Shown here: one piece after another, positions 10,682-23,889 of the stretch
Position numbering within the stretch: position 1 is the first letter of the stretch
Layout: each line of letters starts with the position of its first letter
From: Nymphaea colorata
Lineage: Eukaryota > Streptophyta > Magnoliopsida > Nymphaeales > Nymphaeaceae
DNA length: 64,000 nt
NCBI RefSeq assembly: GCF_008831285.2
Contig: NC_045144.1
Location: forward strand, 23,453,716-23,517,715
Direction: 5' to 3'
Notes under the pieces: generated by a model
Databases searched by the model: none
What the model was told of the DNA's origin: nothing
What the model saw: only the letters and a program-made list of their open reading frames with translations
Translations under genes and position numbers: made by a program

Positions 10682-10883
10682 TCACTTATATATATATATA
10701 TATGCACTTTTGTTTGTCACTCTCATAAAAATGGTTTGACTTCTACTGCCAATTGAATATATATATACTTTTGGTTGTCACTCTCATAAAAATGGTTTTG
10801 ACTTTTACTGCCACTTGAGCACATATATATATACTTACTTTGGTTTGTCACTCGTAAAAATGGTTTGACTTCTACTGCCAACT
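10682..10883. repeat. Three tandem 62-74-bp units upstream of receptor kinase
   Basis: Units at about 10682-10755, 10756-10817 and 10818-10883 each contain a TATATA run, then (G)GTTTGTCACTC, then TAAAAATGGTTT(T)GACTT and a TACTGCCA block. The third copy lacks four bases (CTCGTAAAA). They end about 440 bases before the proposed start codon. Confidence 0.85.
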
Positions 10884-11325
10884 ACTGGTGAAGCATTTTT
10901 AATGAAAGCATGAAGTTTTGTTTTATGGCTCGCATAAGAATTGACGACCCTATGGCCAATCGGTGGAACATTTTTAGTCAAAGCACCAATACTTGCCGTT
11001 CGGGCTCAACAGCTGCCTTCCTCTCCACGTAATGAGAGGATTTTGACCCGAGAAAACAGCTGTTGGGTTCTTGGTGGCGCCCACAGTAAGCAGTGCGTTG
11101 AAGAAACCAAAAGTGAACACTATAAACAGTAAACCAAGCGTAAGCATGCATCTCAAAATTTGAGAGGACCAAAGGCGCCTCAGACGAAAAGCCAAAAATG
11201 TGTGCTCCAGAAAGCAACTGTCACAAGCTACAAAGTGCAGATTCTAGCTAGATAAAGGAAGCAACTTGGTCACTCTTTGTTCTGTTCTTTCTGTTCTTGG
11301 TATCATATACAGATACGCCAAGTCC
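10884..11325. other. Probable promoter and 5' leader region of receptor kinase
   Basis: No coding sequence recognised. I see no unambiguous TATA box at a fixed distance. The TATATA runs at 10690-10840 are part of the tandem repeats, so a transcription start cannot be assigned. Confidence 0.35.
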
Positions 11326-11416
11326 ATGAGAAAACAGGGAATGGTGTTCTTGGTGAAGGCTGCTAAGCTGAACTTGCTCTTTCTTTTTCTGAGAATTGTG
11401 GTCCATGGGCAACAAG
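11326..11416 (+). other. Receptor kinase exon 1: start codon and signal peptide
   Basis: The start reads [20 protein letters not shown], then a hydrophobic run to VHGQQ, a typical secretion signal. The donor is GTAAGT. The next exon begins [10 protein letters not shown], the conserved first residues of the mature malectin-like ectodomain. Confidence 0.75.
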
Positions 11417-14400
11417 GTAAGTAACATGGATCCTACACAGCTGCAAGATATTCTTCTGTATGCCATGATGCGTTAACAAAAAGGAGCTCCATAAATTGGT
11501 TAAGGGTTAGACTCAAAATCCTCAAGTTAAAGAGGTCATCAGTTTGTTGCTTGGGGCATATCAATTGGCGTAATTCAGTAGTAGACAATTTAATGTGTAT
11601 AATGTAAACATATTGTCTTCCTTTTAAGTCGACGTAAAAGCCTGTCTCAATAAAGGATGATCTTATGGGTTCCAATGGCGGAGGCTTCCATTAGGACTGA
11701 CTTAGAATCAGACCCTCATAACAGTGGCCAAGCATGTTTTTTTCGTGTAGTCGTCAAATTAAGGTCCAATCTACTGGTATTTGATATGTTGCTAGCGGTC
11801 TGTGGTGATTCAGCAGTTTAGTTTCTACGATTATACTTCTACGTTTTGTTTAGATCAACAATTCCATCTTAGATCATTCGGAAGACTAATTTGAACAGTC
11901 GAACGGAGTGACTTTCAGTAAATGAAGATGTGATATTGCATGTTATTGCACTGAATCGGCAGTCTTATGAGAGCCTGAAAAAGCTTCAGACATAGATATC
12001 AACGTCAGTTTGTGATAAAAATGTATATGTGAAATGCCTTGGAGATCTGAAGATAAATAAGAGAGAGTGATACTCTTTGAACAGGTTTTATCAATATCGA
12101 CTGCGGACTGCCCAAAAACTCAAATTTCAGTAATGAGGTTGGTTTAGTCTACGTGCCAGATGACATGTACACAGATGCAGGAACCAATATGCAGGTCGAT
12201 CCTGATTTTCTAGGCAACCCAAAAGTATATACGACGCTAAGGAGCTTTCCAGATTATAACAGGAATTGTTACAACTTGACCCCAGTAGTAGTGGGCAGAA
12301 CTTACCTGGTTCGAGCTTCTTTTATGTATGGAAACTATGATGGAAAGAAAGTGCTGCCAACGTTTGATCTCTACCTGGGTGTTAACTTTTGGGACACAAT
12401 CAAGCTGGATAGCTCAACACATATTCTTTCAACTGAGATTACTGCCGAGGCTATGACAACTTCAATGGATGTGTGCTTGGTAAAAACAACGGATTCAGTA
12501 CCCTCATATCTAGTTTGGAGCTTCGACAGCTTGACGAACGCATCTTTTCAAAGGTCAGCAAATCGCTTTCGCTTGTAACTCTGATGCGCATTAACACGGG
12601 GACAACTGCAGAAATTAGGTAAGCCATAATTTTGAGTACTGATAAGATTGTTAACAAGTGCAATATTAGCAGAAGATGACCTACTCAAGTATCCTTCAGG
12701 AATGCAGACGCATAAATTTAACCTTAATTTCCTATTTTCTTCATTTTAGTGTTCTTTTTATCTCTTTTCAATTACGAAGAGAGCAAGGGTATGATACAAC
12801 CAAAATGTTTGGACAAATAAGTGGTGATAATGTTCCTCTCTTTTGCAATCCTAAGCTCTCATGTAATTGATGGTCAAAGTCACCATTTTCCAGTTTTAAA
12901 ATTTGCCCGCAGTTTCTATAGCATATTATATCGATCATGCTTTAGAAACTAACAGTTTGAAAAGTTTATCTCTCTAATATCTTGTTCCTCTTGATTATTG
13001 ATCCTATCAGGTCTATTTTTAATACTTGTAGAAGAGCTCTCTCTCATGATCGCTTTCTATTATTTTATTTTTTAAAACATGTCTTTCAGACATTAAGAAA
13101 CTAGATAGAGATTACTTTATGTTGCACGTCTGAAGAATAAGATGGAGATATTTACCTGTGTATCCTAGGCTGGTTCTTTTAACCACACGATTCATCATGT
13201 TTACACACTTCATTGACAATAGAAGTTGAGAAGTTAAAACAGCTCTCATTTTTCAGGTATCCAGATGACTATTATGATCGGATATGGACACCCGGAAGTA
13301 GTGCATATGGCATTTCTTTGAACACCACAAATAAGGTGCTGGAGAACACAAGTTATTGGTTTGATTTGCCACCTTCTGTCCTGCAAACAGCAGTAATATC
13401 AAACAGTGACATAAAAATTGAATGGCAAGCAGAACCTGATTCAACCTACCAATTCTTCATGCATTTTGTAGAGTTAATTCAGCTTACTGATAATCAAACA
13501 AGAATGATGACAATAACAGAAAACGGGGCCTACTTTTTTGGCCCATTTTCTCCTAAGTACCTTGCCACAAAAATTGTATATTCAACCATTATAACGGGTG
13601 CAAGCCATTATTCCTTCTCAATATCTGTACCAACAAGTTCCATTCAGGGTCCGATTCTCAATGGTTTCCAAGTTTACAAAGTCAGACTTCTCACAAGTTC
13701 TGCAACTTTAAATGGAGATGGTTAGTGGTTTTCCTTGAAATTTCCTTTCTCAAATACGGTGTACAAACTGCTTTATTCCATAATGTAAAGATATAAAGAC
13801 TAACAAAAAAAACACCTTCTTAGCAACTGCAATGATAGGAATCAAAGAATATTACCGCATACAATGGAATTGGCACTCAGATCCATGCCTACCACAGAAT
13901 TATCAATGGAGTGGTGTACAGTGCGGCAACTATAGCTCTTCATCACCAAGAATTGTTTCACTGTAGGTGGCAATTTCAGTATTCTTCCTGAAAATTTATT
14001 GTATGTATACAATGTCTTCTAAGCCGATCCTGACTACCTGGGGAAGGCTTCATGATGATAATGCACCCTTTAAAGCTCAGTATGTTGTGCGTGCACAGGG
14101 ACCTTGCAAACAGTGGATTGAATGGTACAATTTCTAATTCTTTTGCAGAGTTCACTGCAATCCAATCAATGTAAGTTTGACTTAGAACCAAACAATCTCC
14201 AGTAGTTCCTGTTTGCTCTTTAAATATCAGTTTACCTTTTGGTTCAGGAATCTATCAGGAAATCACTTGCAAGGTCCGATACCACTATTCTTGGGAGAGC
14301 TAGCTGCACTGACATCACTGTGAGTATGGATTTGATAGCGGTTGGTTTATATAAGTATCTATTCTAATCTCAAAACATGGTAATCTAAACTCAGAGATTT

Positions 14401-16682
14401 ATCGAGCAATGAGCTAACGGGACAAGTTCCAAGTAGTTTGCTAGAAAGAGCTAGAAGTGGCTGGCTTTCTTTAAGGTATGCTCATCGTGGAATTCTTCCA
14501 TGATTAATCAACATAAGCCCTCACTTGGTTTCGATATTTGCAGACTTGATAACAATCCACTGCTCTGTCAGAATGCTTCATGCAATGAAGTTCCAAAAGG
14601 TAGAAAATTTAGCACTTTAATTGTGGTGTTTATTGTGCTATCAGCAGTAGCTTCTATGGCAATCATGTTGTTGATTGTCCTTCTTATTATGAGAAAGTCC
14701 AAGAGCAAAAGGCAGAAAGGTTAGTACTTGTACCTGCAAATTTTTGGTCCTGTTACCAACTGCAATAATAAAAACAGTTAAAGAGAAAGAAATGTGAGCA
14801 TACCATTTCTTATATCATGACTACAGGATGTCCATGGTTTAAGCTGTAGAAATTACGTCCAACCAGCAAAATAAATGGGCTTGTGATATGCACCACAGGG
14901 GAACACTAAGGCTGGAATCTCCATGTTGAAATGACAATTGATAACAACAGACCAATGCATATCTTCAGCATAATAAACTAAATAACAAAGGGAGAAGAAG
15001 TCCACAGCTGGCTATATTAGCTCTTAAAATGGCACTGACGAAGTGACAGTCATCTCTTACTCAGGGGCTTCAGTTGGCCTTCGTTTACTTTTCACATCAC
15101 TCCTTTGTATAAATTAGTAACGCACAAAAACTTCATGTGCCTCCTATTCCTTTTGTTGTCTAAGCTGCTGTCTTTCTCTAGGACAGATTCTGCTGTTAAG
15201 GAACGATTGCCTCTGGGATCAGTAAATGACTGGGTTTACACATATATGGACATTGTTGGTATCACTAATGACTTTGAAAGAGTCATTGGTAAAGGAGGAT
15301 CTGCAACTGTTTACTATGGCTGCATGAAAAATGGAGTTGAGGTCGCAGTTAAAATGCTGAATGGATCCCTTACACGAGGACTCAAAGAGTTCACATCAGA
15401 GGTTTATATCAACCCAAAAAATTCGCCAAGAAAAAAGAAGATTTTATAGTTACGATTGACTGGACAGTTAAACCTTATTGCAGGTTAAGTTGCTGATGGG
15501 GATTAATCACAAATGCTTAGTTTCTCTTATTGGATTCTGTGAAGAAGATGCTAAAGTGATTCTTATGTATGAGTACATGTCAAATGGAAATTTACATAGC
15601 CTTTTAGCAGGTAATATACTTCGACTTTGCATATTCTTTTATAAAACTGCACATAAAATCTTCATCTTGTCAATGATGACAACTATCTCTTGTAATGTCT
15701 CTGTTTATTGACTGGGAAACTTCAAAAGAAGCATGTTCCATATAAAATTAGTTGTCACTTTTTTCGTGTTCAAAAAGCTCAAGGCTGATAAAATTAATGA
15801 AAAGGCCTTACAAGGACATTACCATAACTTTTGCCAGCCTATTCACCGAAAGAATTGCCCTGGAAAAAGCGAATTCAAATAGAATTAAGTGCAGCATCAG
15901 GTGTGTAATTGTGTCTTATGAAAGTAGAACGTTTTTTTGTCATCATTGTGGTAATCAATAACTTTGAACTGCAGGGTTGGAATATTTGCATTCCGGATGC
16001 AGGCCATCAATCATCCATAGAGATGTCAAGACATCCAACATTCTTTTAAATGAAAAAATGGAAGCAAAACTGTCTGACTTTGGGCTGTCAAAGTCTAGCC
16101 AAGTAGATGACACGACTTGTGTCTTAACTGCTGTTGCCGGCACACCAGGATATATAGATCCAGAGTATGTCAAATTGTTAAAATATTTTTCTTGCATGAA
16201 CCTTTAAAATAAATCTCCACCTTTTGTAATTTACATGTTTTCGATCCATAACTTGCAGATACTTCCGTACAAGTAAGCTTACCAGAAAGAGTGATGTTTA
16301 CAGCTTTGGTGTAGTCCTTCTTGAGCTGATCTCAGGCCGACCTGCTATTTTCACCACAGATGAAACAGTTCATATAGTTCAATGGATTACACCCCTTTTG
16401 CAAGAAGATATTCTGAACGTGGTTGATCCAAGATTTCAAGGACAGTACAACCGCAATTCCATAATGATTGTGGCAAAGACAGATATGGAATGCACTGCAG
16501 AGAAAGCTGCCATGCGACCCACCATGACTGATGTTCTGAACCTGCTAAAAGAGGCTATGAAGCTTGAAGATAATGTGCCAGAAGGTGGAAATTCCACCGT
16601 CCAAACCGATCCAACCTCTGCACCTTGGAGTTACTGTAATGAAGCAGAATATGGATCGACAAGCTTTCTGGAACCGCGGTAG
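11326..16682 (+). CDS. Malectin-like LRR receptor-like kinase, 13 exons, one frameshift (possible pseudogene)
   Basis: Plasma-membrane Ser/Thr kinase of the LRR-I (malectin-like) class, which includes IOS1 and FRK1/SIRK and usually acts in defence or senescence signalling. Exons: 11326-11416, 12085-12618, 13257-13720, 13824-13962, 14099-14170, 14248-14319, 14395-14475, 14544-14719, 15187-15401, 15484-15610, 15838-15900, 15975-16164, 16259-16682. All introns are GT-AG, and phases agree only if one base is missing near 12501, giving about 882 residues, the usual length. Order: signal peptide, malectin-like domain, three LRR exons, transmembrane helix, kinase. The frame breaks in exon 2, so the gene is either a young pseudogene or carries a sequence error. 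Exon 11 is short (63 bases), and its acceptor was chosen by phase and by similarity to the LSWEERL region. Ligand and pathway are not deducible. Confidence 0.85.
12085..13720 (+). other. Receptor kinase exons 2-3: malectin-like domain, with frameshift near 12501
   Basis: Exon 2 opens with [16 protein letters not shown] and carries the RSFPD..RNCYNL and [14 protein letters not shown] blocks of the carbohydrate-binding malectin-like fold. At about 12501-12504 the frame shifts by one base: similarity continues in another frame as [20 protein letters not shown] and ends [10 protein letters not shown] at the donor (12618). Exon 3 resumes as [11 protein letters not shown] with a [18 protein letters not shown] block. 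Ignoring the shift, translation would stop at 12576-12578. Confidence 0.85.
13824..14475 (+). other. Receptor kinase exons 4-7: linker and three leucine-rich repeats
   Basis: Exon 4 encodes [20 protein letters not shown] and a WSGVQCG block, the linker with paired cysteines that precedes the LRRs in this family. Exons 5 and 6 are each exactly 72 bases and exon 7 is 81, one repeat each: [46 protein letters not shown]. The one-repeat-per-exon structure with phase 2 junctions matches known family members. Confidence 0.85.
14544..14719 (+). other. Receptor kinase exon 8: membrane-spanning segment
   Basis: After [11 protein letters not shown], a hydrophobic helix ([20 protein letters not shown] and onward) is followed by a basic stop-transfer run RKSKSKRQK, giving a single-pass type I topology with the kinase inside. 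Confidence 0.9.
15187..16682 (+). other. Receptor kinase exons 9-13: juxtamembrane and kinase domain
   Basis: Visible kinase motifs: altered glycine loop [17 protein letters not shown] (ATP-anchoring Lys), SEVKLL (helix C Glu), [12 protein letters not shown] (catalytic Asp, RD kinase), SDFGLSKS (Mg-binding Asp), [10 protein letters not shown] (P+1 loop), [13 protein letters not shown] and RPTM. The third glycine of the loop is Ala and the usual Phe is Ser, which may weaken ATP binding; the other catalytic residues are intact. Exon 9 acceptor at 15186 (GACAG) was chosen because the nearer TCTAG would break phase. Confidence 0.85.
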
Positions 16683-16735
16683 GGTGCAGGTTGCAGAGTG
16701 GGTTTCTTGAGAACGTGACAAAACTAATTTCCTTT

Positions 16736-16771
<36 letters not shown>

Positions 16772-17159
16772 CATACTCGTAGTGGTTTGAGATGGCGTTG
16801 TACCTTGTTCTCCAATATCCTCTCTTGCTTAGAAGTAATTGGGTGGATTTGGCAATTCTCTTGTGAACCATGTTCCTTATCAATTAAAGCACATGTTAGG
16901 ATTGGAAGTTACCTGTCAAAATGATATGTGATATATATACTAAGTTGAAAACTGCCTGCCAATAAAGGCACCCCGACACCTAAAGGGTCTAATTAACCAC
17001 ATAAACGTGGGAGGTGTTGGATTGAGTCCCATCCATGTAGAGGACTCAATCCAATTGTAGAATTCAAAGGGATGCAGGACTAAAAGTGGTTGCCTCTTTT
17101 TAGTACGAGGGCTAGTTAAGAAAAAATAGAAGCAAGATATAAAACACAAAGTTATGGAC
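16683..17159. other. 3' flank of receptor kinase
   Basis: Non-coding, with a (TA)n run at about 16739-16771 probably inside the 3' UTR. No clear polyadenylation signal can be singled out. 16970-17110 has no recognised similarity. Confidence 0.4.
16739..16771. repeat. (TA)n microsatellite
   Basis: About 16 uninterrupted TA units, 60 bases past the receptor-kinase stop codon. Confidence 0.95.
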
Positions 17160-18040
17160 TATTAAAAGTGAAAAAAAGTTCCGATGAATGGTTGCAGGAG
17201 TTAGGCTTCCTTACTTTATTCAAAGTAAATGAATGCTATGCACAGAAAAAATAATATACAGAATGGAACAACATCAGACATAAAACGCAGCAGCTAAGAA
17301 CTAATGGCGGAACCAAGATATCAAAGCCATACAAGAAAGACAAAAGCCTCGTCATTGAGAGGCTCGACCACTACTAGCCAAATTTGTGGCACCCTTCTGC
17401 TATGACCAATTTGTCATTCCACTGTGCAATCTCTTCCACCTCATAGGCCACCTCAGCAAACCAAACTCTGCAGCATCATTCCCTTCTCCCGCATACTACT
17501 CTTCGCATGAGTGCAGTTCTCAGCCTGGACAGAAGAAATGCTCCTACCATTCTCTTCCTATCTAACATGTAACCGCAACCTCCAGCAGCATAGACTGGGT
17601 GCTATCAAAATGATTGTTAAAAGAGTATAATCCCCATTGCGATCCATATATTCTCCAATTCTTCCTCCTCCTCCTTCCAGCTTATATCTTTATGCCCCTC
17701 TTTGCACCACCTCCATACTTGCGTTCTCAGAGATATAACCTCATTCCCCTGCCACTTGTCATGAATGATCATGTCTCTTGCCCACCACAATCACCATACT
17801 ATTGTGTGGAAAAAAAAATTCCAACATTTTTGAAGTCATCGCTGGTTAAAAATCTCACTTTCATTCATTCTTGAAATTCGTCTCTGATTCCCCTCCATGG
17901 GATGCTTTTTCTTCAAAACTTCCTTCCCACACACCCTACACCATCTGCACCATTTTGCATTTGATAAATACGTAGTCACTGTTTTCACTTGTCTCTTTGT
18001 AAAACTGCACTTGTTCACCATTTGAATCCCTTGTTTCTGA
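17160..18040 (-). mobile_element. LINE-like tail fragment with RVT_3-type RNase H remnant
   Basis: Minus-strand pieces resemble the end of plant L1-type LINE ORF2: a Cys/His cluster CRWCRVCGKEV (17930-17975), then GYMLDRKRMVGAFLLSRL and AEVAYEVEEIAQWNDKLVI followed by a stop, like the RNase H-like domain found C-terminally in many plant LINEs. Several frame changes separate them. The assignment rests on weak motif resemblance; a broken host gene with the same domain is possible. Confidence 0.4.
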
Positions 18041-18397
18041 ATTCTGTAGAGTTAGCAAACTGCATTCACAGGCTATACTATATAAACATACTAGCTTGCC
18101 TTCGAGGGAGTAAAGGGATTGAACGAATAGGATTTTCTTATATTCTTTTTCTCTTTCTACGTTACATCGGGTGAGTACATGCCTTTTTTACTCAGTACAC
18201 AAAGAAATAACAAGAGAAAAATACAATAATACAGAAGAGTTACAAAACAGAAATGGAGTGCTGGTAAATGTCAAATCTGTTTTGGAAGCTTCTGGACACA
18301 CTAACGTCTGTTATACAATTAAAAATGAAATCAAAACAAATCCAATTCTGTTACAATTTACAGCCTTCGTTTAACAACGATGTTTTCTTGATTAACA
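18041..18397 (-). repeat. Probable 3' LTR of Copia F
   Basis: The right end is defined: the coding strand starts TGTTAATCAAG directly after a polypurine tract (18398-18407, GCGGGGGGCT on the minus strand). The left end is approximate, because the partner LTR is absent. Confidence 0.55.
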
Positions 18398-19485
18398 GCC
18401 CCCCGCAAACTGGACTGAGCTGTGTTGTCCAGGCCAAGTTTGTTTTTGAGGTATGTAATCTCTTCCCAACAGTTAGGTTGCAATATTTGTTACCTATTCT
18501 GATGATGGAATGTGCCTTGTTTCAAGCTGACCCACTGCAACGTGTTTTCTAACATAATGATAGTTTAGCTCAACGTGTTTTGAGTGACTACATTTGATAG
18601 GGTTTATTGTCATGTATCAGTGTTCTAGGAAAGACAATCCCTATATCTCTCAACATGTAAGAAATTCATGTTATTTTCGGCTGTTGTTACTGCAACTGCC
18701 TTGTATTCTGCCTTGGAAGCTGGAGCGGGCAATGGTGGGGGGGCTTGGGTGCAAGATATATCCCATACCCTATAGTAGATCTCATAGTGAAAGGGCATCC
18801 TGCCCAATCGGCATCAACAAATTCTTGAAGCATAAGAGAGTCAGCATTTCTGATTTGTATTCTATAATGTAATGTCGCCTTCAAATAGCTTAAGATTCAC
18901 TTTACCAGCTGGAAGTGAAATTTTGTTGGTTTCTACATGTGTTGGCAGCAAAATTTTTACTGTACACTAGATTTGGCAGAGTAAACATTAGATATTGCAG
19001 GCTGCCTACTAGGCTTCTGTAGAAGGTTGGATCTTCATATTCTGGACTTTTTTATTACAATATGGTATTACCCATGGGAGTGTTGCTTGGCTTGCAATCA
19101 AGCAGATTTGTCTGTTTAAGTATATCTCGTGCACATCTAGCATGATTTGGTAACACAACTCGATCTCCTCGTTTTACTTCAACTCCCAAAAGCTGATGCA
19201 CATAGCCTAAACCTTTCATGGAAAAGTGACACTATAATGGACGAAATAAAATCCGTCAAATTTTCTAGTTGTGAGTATATCATCTGTATACAAGAGTAGA
19301 AGTGTTACACATTTTTCTCCCTTGTCAACGAAGAGTAAAGAATCTACTGTGCTGCAAGATAATCCTTGTGACGATAAAAAGGTGCTGAACATATTAAACC
19401 ACATCCGTGAGGATTGTTTTAATCCATGAAGTGCTCATTTTAACGTGCAAACATGATAAGACTTCATTGGATCCACAAACCTGGT
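18398..19485 (-). mobile_element. Copia F fragment: end of RT, RNase H, polypurine tract
   Basis: Minus-strand motifs in order are a PPGFVD block (about 19475), ALHGLKQSSRMWFNMF, a YTDDIL active site (normally YVDD) near 19270, and EFVDADWAGCPFTMRST of RNase H near 18800. Stops and frameshifts occur. The 5' part is missing, cut at about 19485, where a plus-strand Gypsy LTR-like sequence begins. Confidence 0.75.
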
Positions 19486-20043
19486 GGCTGATTTTTAGGT
19501 ACCGGATATGGAATCCTGGCTCGGCTCCATTGGACTGACGCATTAACATCTACAAAAGGTCGGTAAACGGTAGACCAGGACAGGTTTTATCGCAAAAACT
19601 ATTGGGTGTTCCTCCGGGAGGAGAAACCCTAATTTGGAGATTAGGGCTCAGTGTGTGCGTGGAATTTGGGGTTTTCTTTTGTAAGGGCTCATCAACGTTA
19701 GCGGTCGCTAACAATGGTATTAGAGCCAGTCTCCGACGGCAACCTGATGGAGGCTGTTGCAGAGCGATTGGATTGGATAGACCGATGGAAGGTGAAATTA
19801 GAAGAGTTTTTCAATAGGATCAATCAGAAGATGGTGGACACCGATCGGAAACTGCAAACAATCAGCTCGACGCAACTCATTATCAAGGAGTTGTTGCAGC
19901 AGTTTCTCCACCAAGTCCCCAATACCTCTGAGCAGGTACAACTGAGGAAGGAGAAACATGCACTAAGAACAGATGACACATCAAGGATCGCTAATGGCAT
20001 CTCTTTGCAATTACAGTACCTCTCATTCCCAGCCACCAGATGA
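19486..20043 (+). mobile_element. Gypsy-type element start: LTR end, primer binding site, gag N-terminus
   Basis: 19486-19713 ends ...GCTAACA and is followed by TGGTATTAGAGCCA (19715-19728), a primer binding site of initiator tRNA-Met type with one change. The open frame 19714-20043 begins MVLEPVSDGNLMEAVAERLD and has coiled-coil-like charged residues, resembling the N-terminus of Gypsy gag. Nothing downstream of about 20043 can be recognised, so the element is truncated. No partner LTR is visible. Confidence 0.5.
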
Positions 20044-22384
<2,341 letters not shown>

Positions 22385-23190
22385 AATGCTTTGTTTGGAT
22401 GAAGAGAAAAGGAAGGAAAGGGAGGGACGGAAAGGAAAGAAAAGGAAAGGGAGGAAAAGGGAATGAGAAAAGAATGAAATAGAAAGGAAAGAAAAGGAAA
22501 GAGAGGGAAAGGGAATGAGAAAAGAATGGAATAGAAAGGAAAAGAAAGGAAAGATGTGATTATAAAGCTTGTTTGGATAGAAGGAAATGAAATGATAAAA
22601 TTTCTAGTACTTTACAATAATACCCCTTACATTAAAAAATTTATTATTCAAATAAAAATATTTTTAATTTGATTTCCTGATTCAATAAAAGAAGAACCAC
22701 ACTTACACTCGACATTTCATTTTGTAGTAATAAATATGATAAAAAATTTATATCAATCAAACAAATTTTTAGGTGCACTAATTGAATGACATGAAAATGA
22801 CAGAAACTTGATTTTGGTAAAGGGACTGTTGTGAAATACCATCCAAGTCTCGAGCAGTGTCGGGAAGAGAGAGAGACAGGTCTGGCACCGTCCGAGTCAT
22901 GACCAGCGGCGAGGAAGGAAAGAAAGAGTCACACAACGTCGGTTGATGTCTCTTCTGTGGGCAGGTGGAAAGGGTACACACGGTAAAAAGGAATAGTCTT
23001 TTCCTTTCCTTCCCCATCCCTTCAATTTTGAAATGATTGGATTTACATTAGAGCTTTCTTTCCTTTCCCTCCCTTTGCAACCAAACAAACTTTTTGCTTC
23101 CCTTCTTTTTCGTTCTTTTTAATTAATCAACCAAACAAATGATTGATTTTTGTTTCATTTCATTTCCCTCCAACCAAACTGGGCGTAAGT
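22385..23190. mobile_element. MITE-like element with imperfect terminal inverted repeats
   Basis: The left end reads TTTGTTTGGATGAAGAG then a purine tract (AAAGGAAGG units, to about 22555). The right half holds the complementary pattern: CCTTTCCCTCCC near 23065, CCAAACAAAC, and TTTCCCTCCAACCAAAC at the end. The ends are therefore imperfect inverted copies and the interior is non-coding. Such GTTTGG...CCAAAC termini are common in plant non-autonomous DNA elements. Borders are approximate and no target duplication was identified. Confidence 0.4.
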
Positions 23191-23420
23191 CATACGGGTG
23201 CATCAACTATGGTGGCACACCCACACCTGCACCTGCATCGGTGCGGGTGCTAATGCGGCCCAACATGGTATCAAATGAGTTTTGGCCATTCTGAAAAATG
23301 TTTTAGCCTAGTTTTCATTGATATATCGATTCAAGGTAACCTTAATAAAAGAAAGTTTAAAAATATAGACAAATAAATTACTTATATAACAAATCACATA
23401 TATATGTATATAATATATGT

Positions 23421-23453
<33 letters not shown>

Positions 23454-23889
23454 CGTTCTCACTGCACCTACACCCAATTTTTTTTTTAACTTACCGCATC
23501 CCGCACCCATGTGACATAGCTATTACATGACTTTGATACTTGACCCTAGTTAGCCTTGTTCAACCACTCTTCACCAATGCAATGGCAACCATCTTTTGTA
23601 AAGATGAATGTTGGCGAACAAAAATATCTTCCAAAAGGACATTTGCCAAATTACATTATCTTAAATCGTTGATATATCTTGGTCTTTTTCATTGACCTGG
23701 ACAAGAGAAAAGGCAAGAGAAATATACAAGCCATCACGTTATAGAAACTACATAAATGGATGCACTTGGTTCCCTATCATTATAATCTGACTATCTGAGT
23801 AGAAAATATGTTTACAAGCCTGTATGTAGTGCTTGAAAAACATATAAAAGTGTCAATGTTTAAGTAGATATGAAAACAAGTACATAATG
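23191..23889. other. Spacer with (AC)n(AT)n run at 23420-23453
   Basis: No gene recognised. The compound dinucleotide run has about ten AC units followed by about eight AT units. Confidence 0.6.

Noticed and set aside
12451-13444. Minus-strand frames opposite the malectin-like exons
   Set aside because: Shadows of the sense coding exons. They lack motifs and splice logic.
15187-15450. Exon 9 starting at the TCTAG acceptor (15178-15182)
   Set aside because: It would break the reading phase from exon 8. The acceptor four bases downstream keeps phase and the expected juxtamembrane sequence.
17614-17874. Plus-strand frame of 86 codons downstream of the receptor kinase
   Set aside because: Antisense to the LINE-like RVT_3 fragment and without any recognisable motif.
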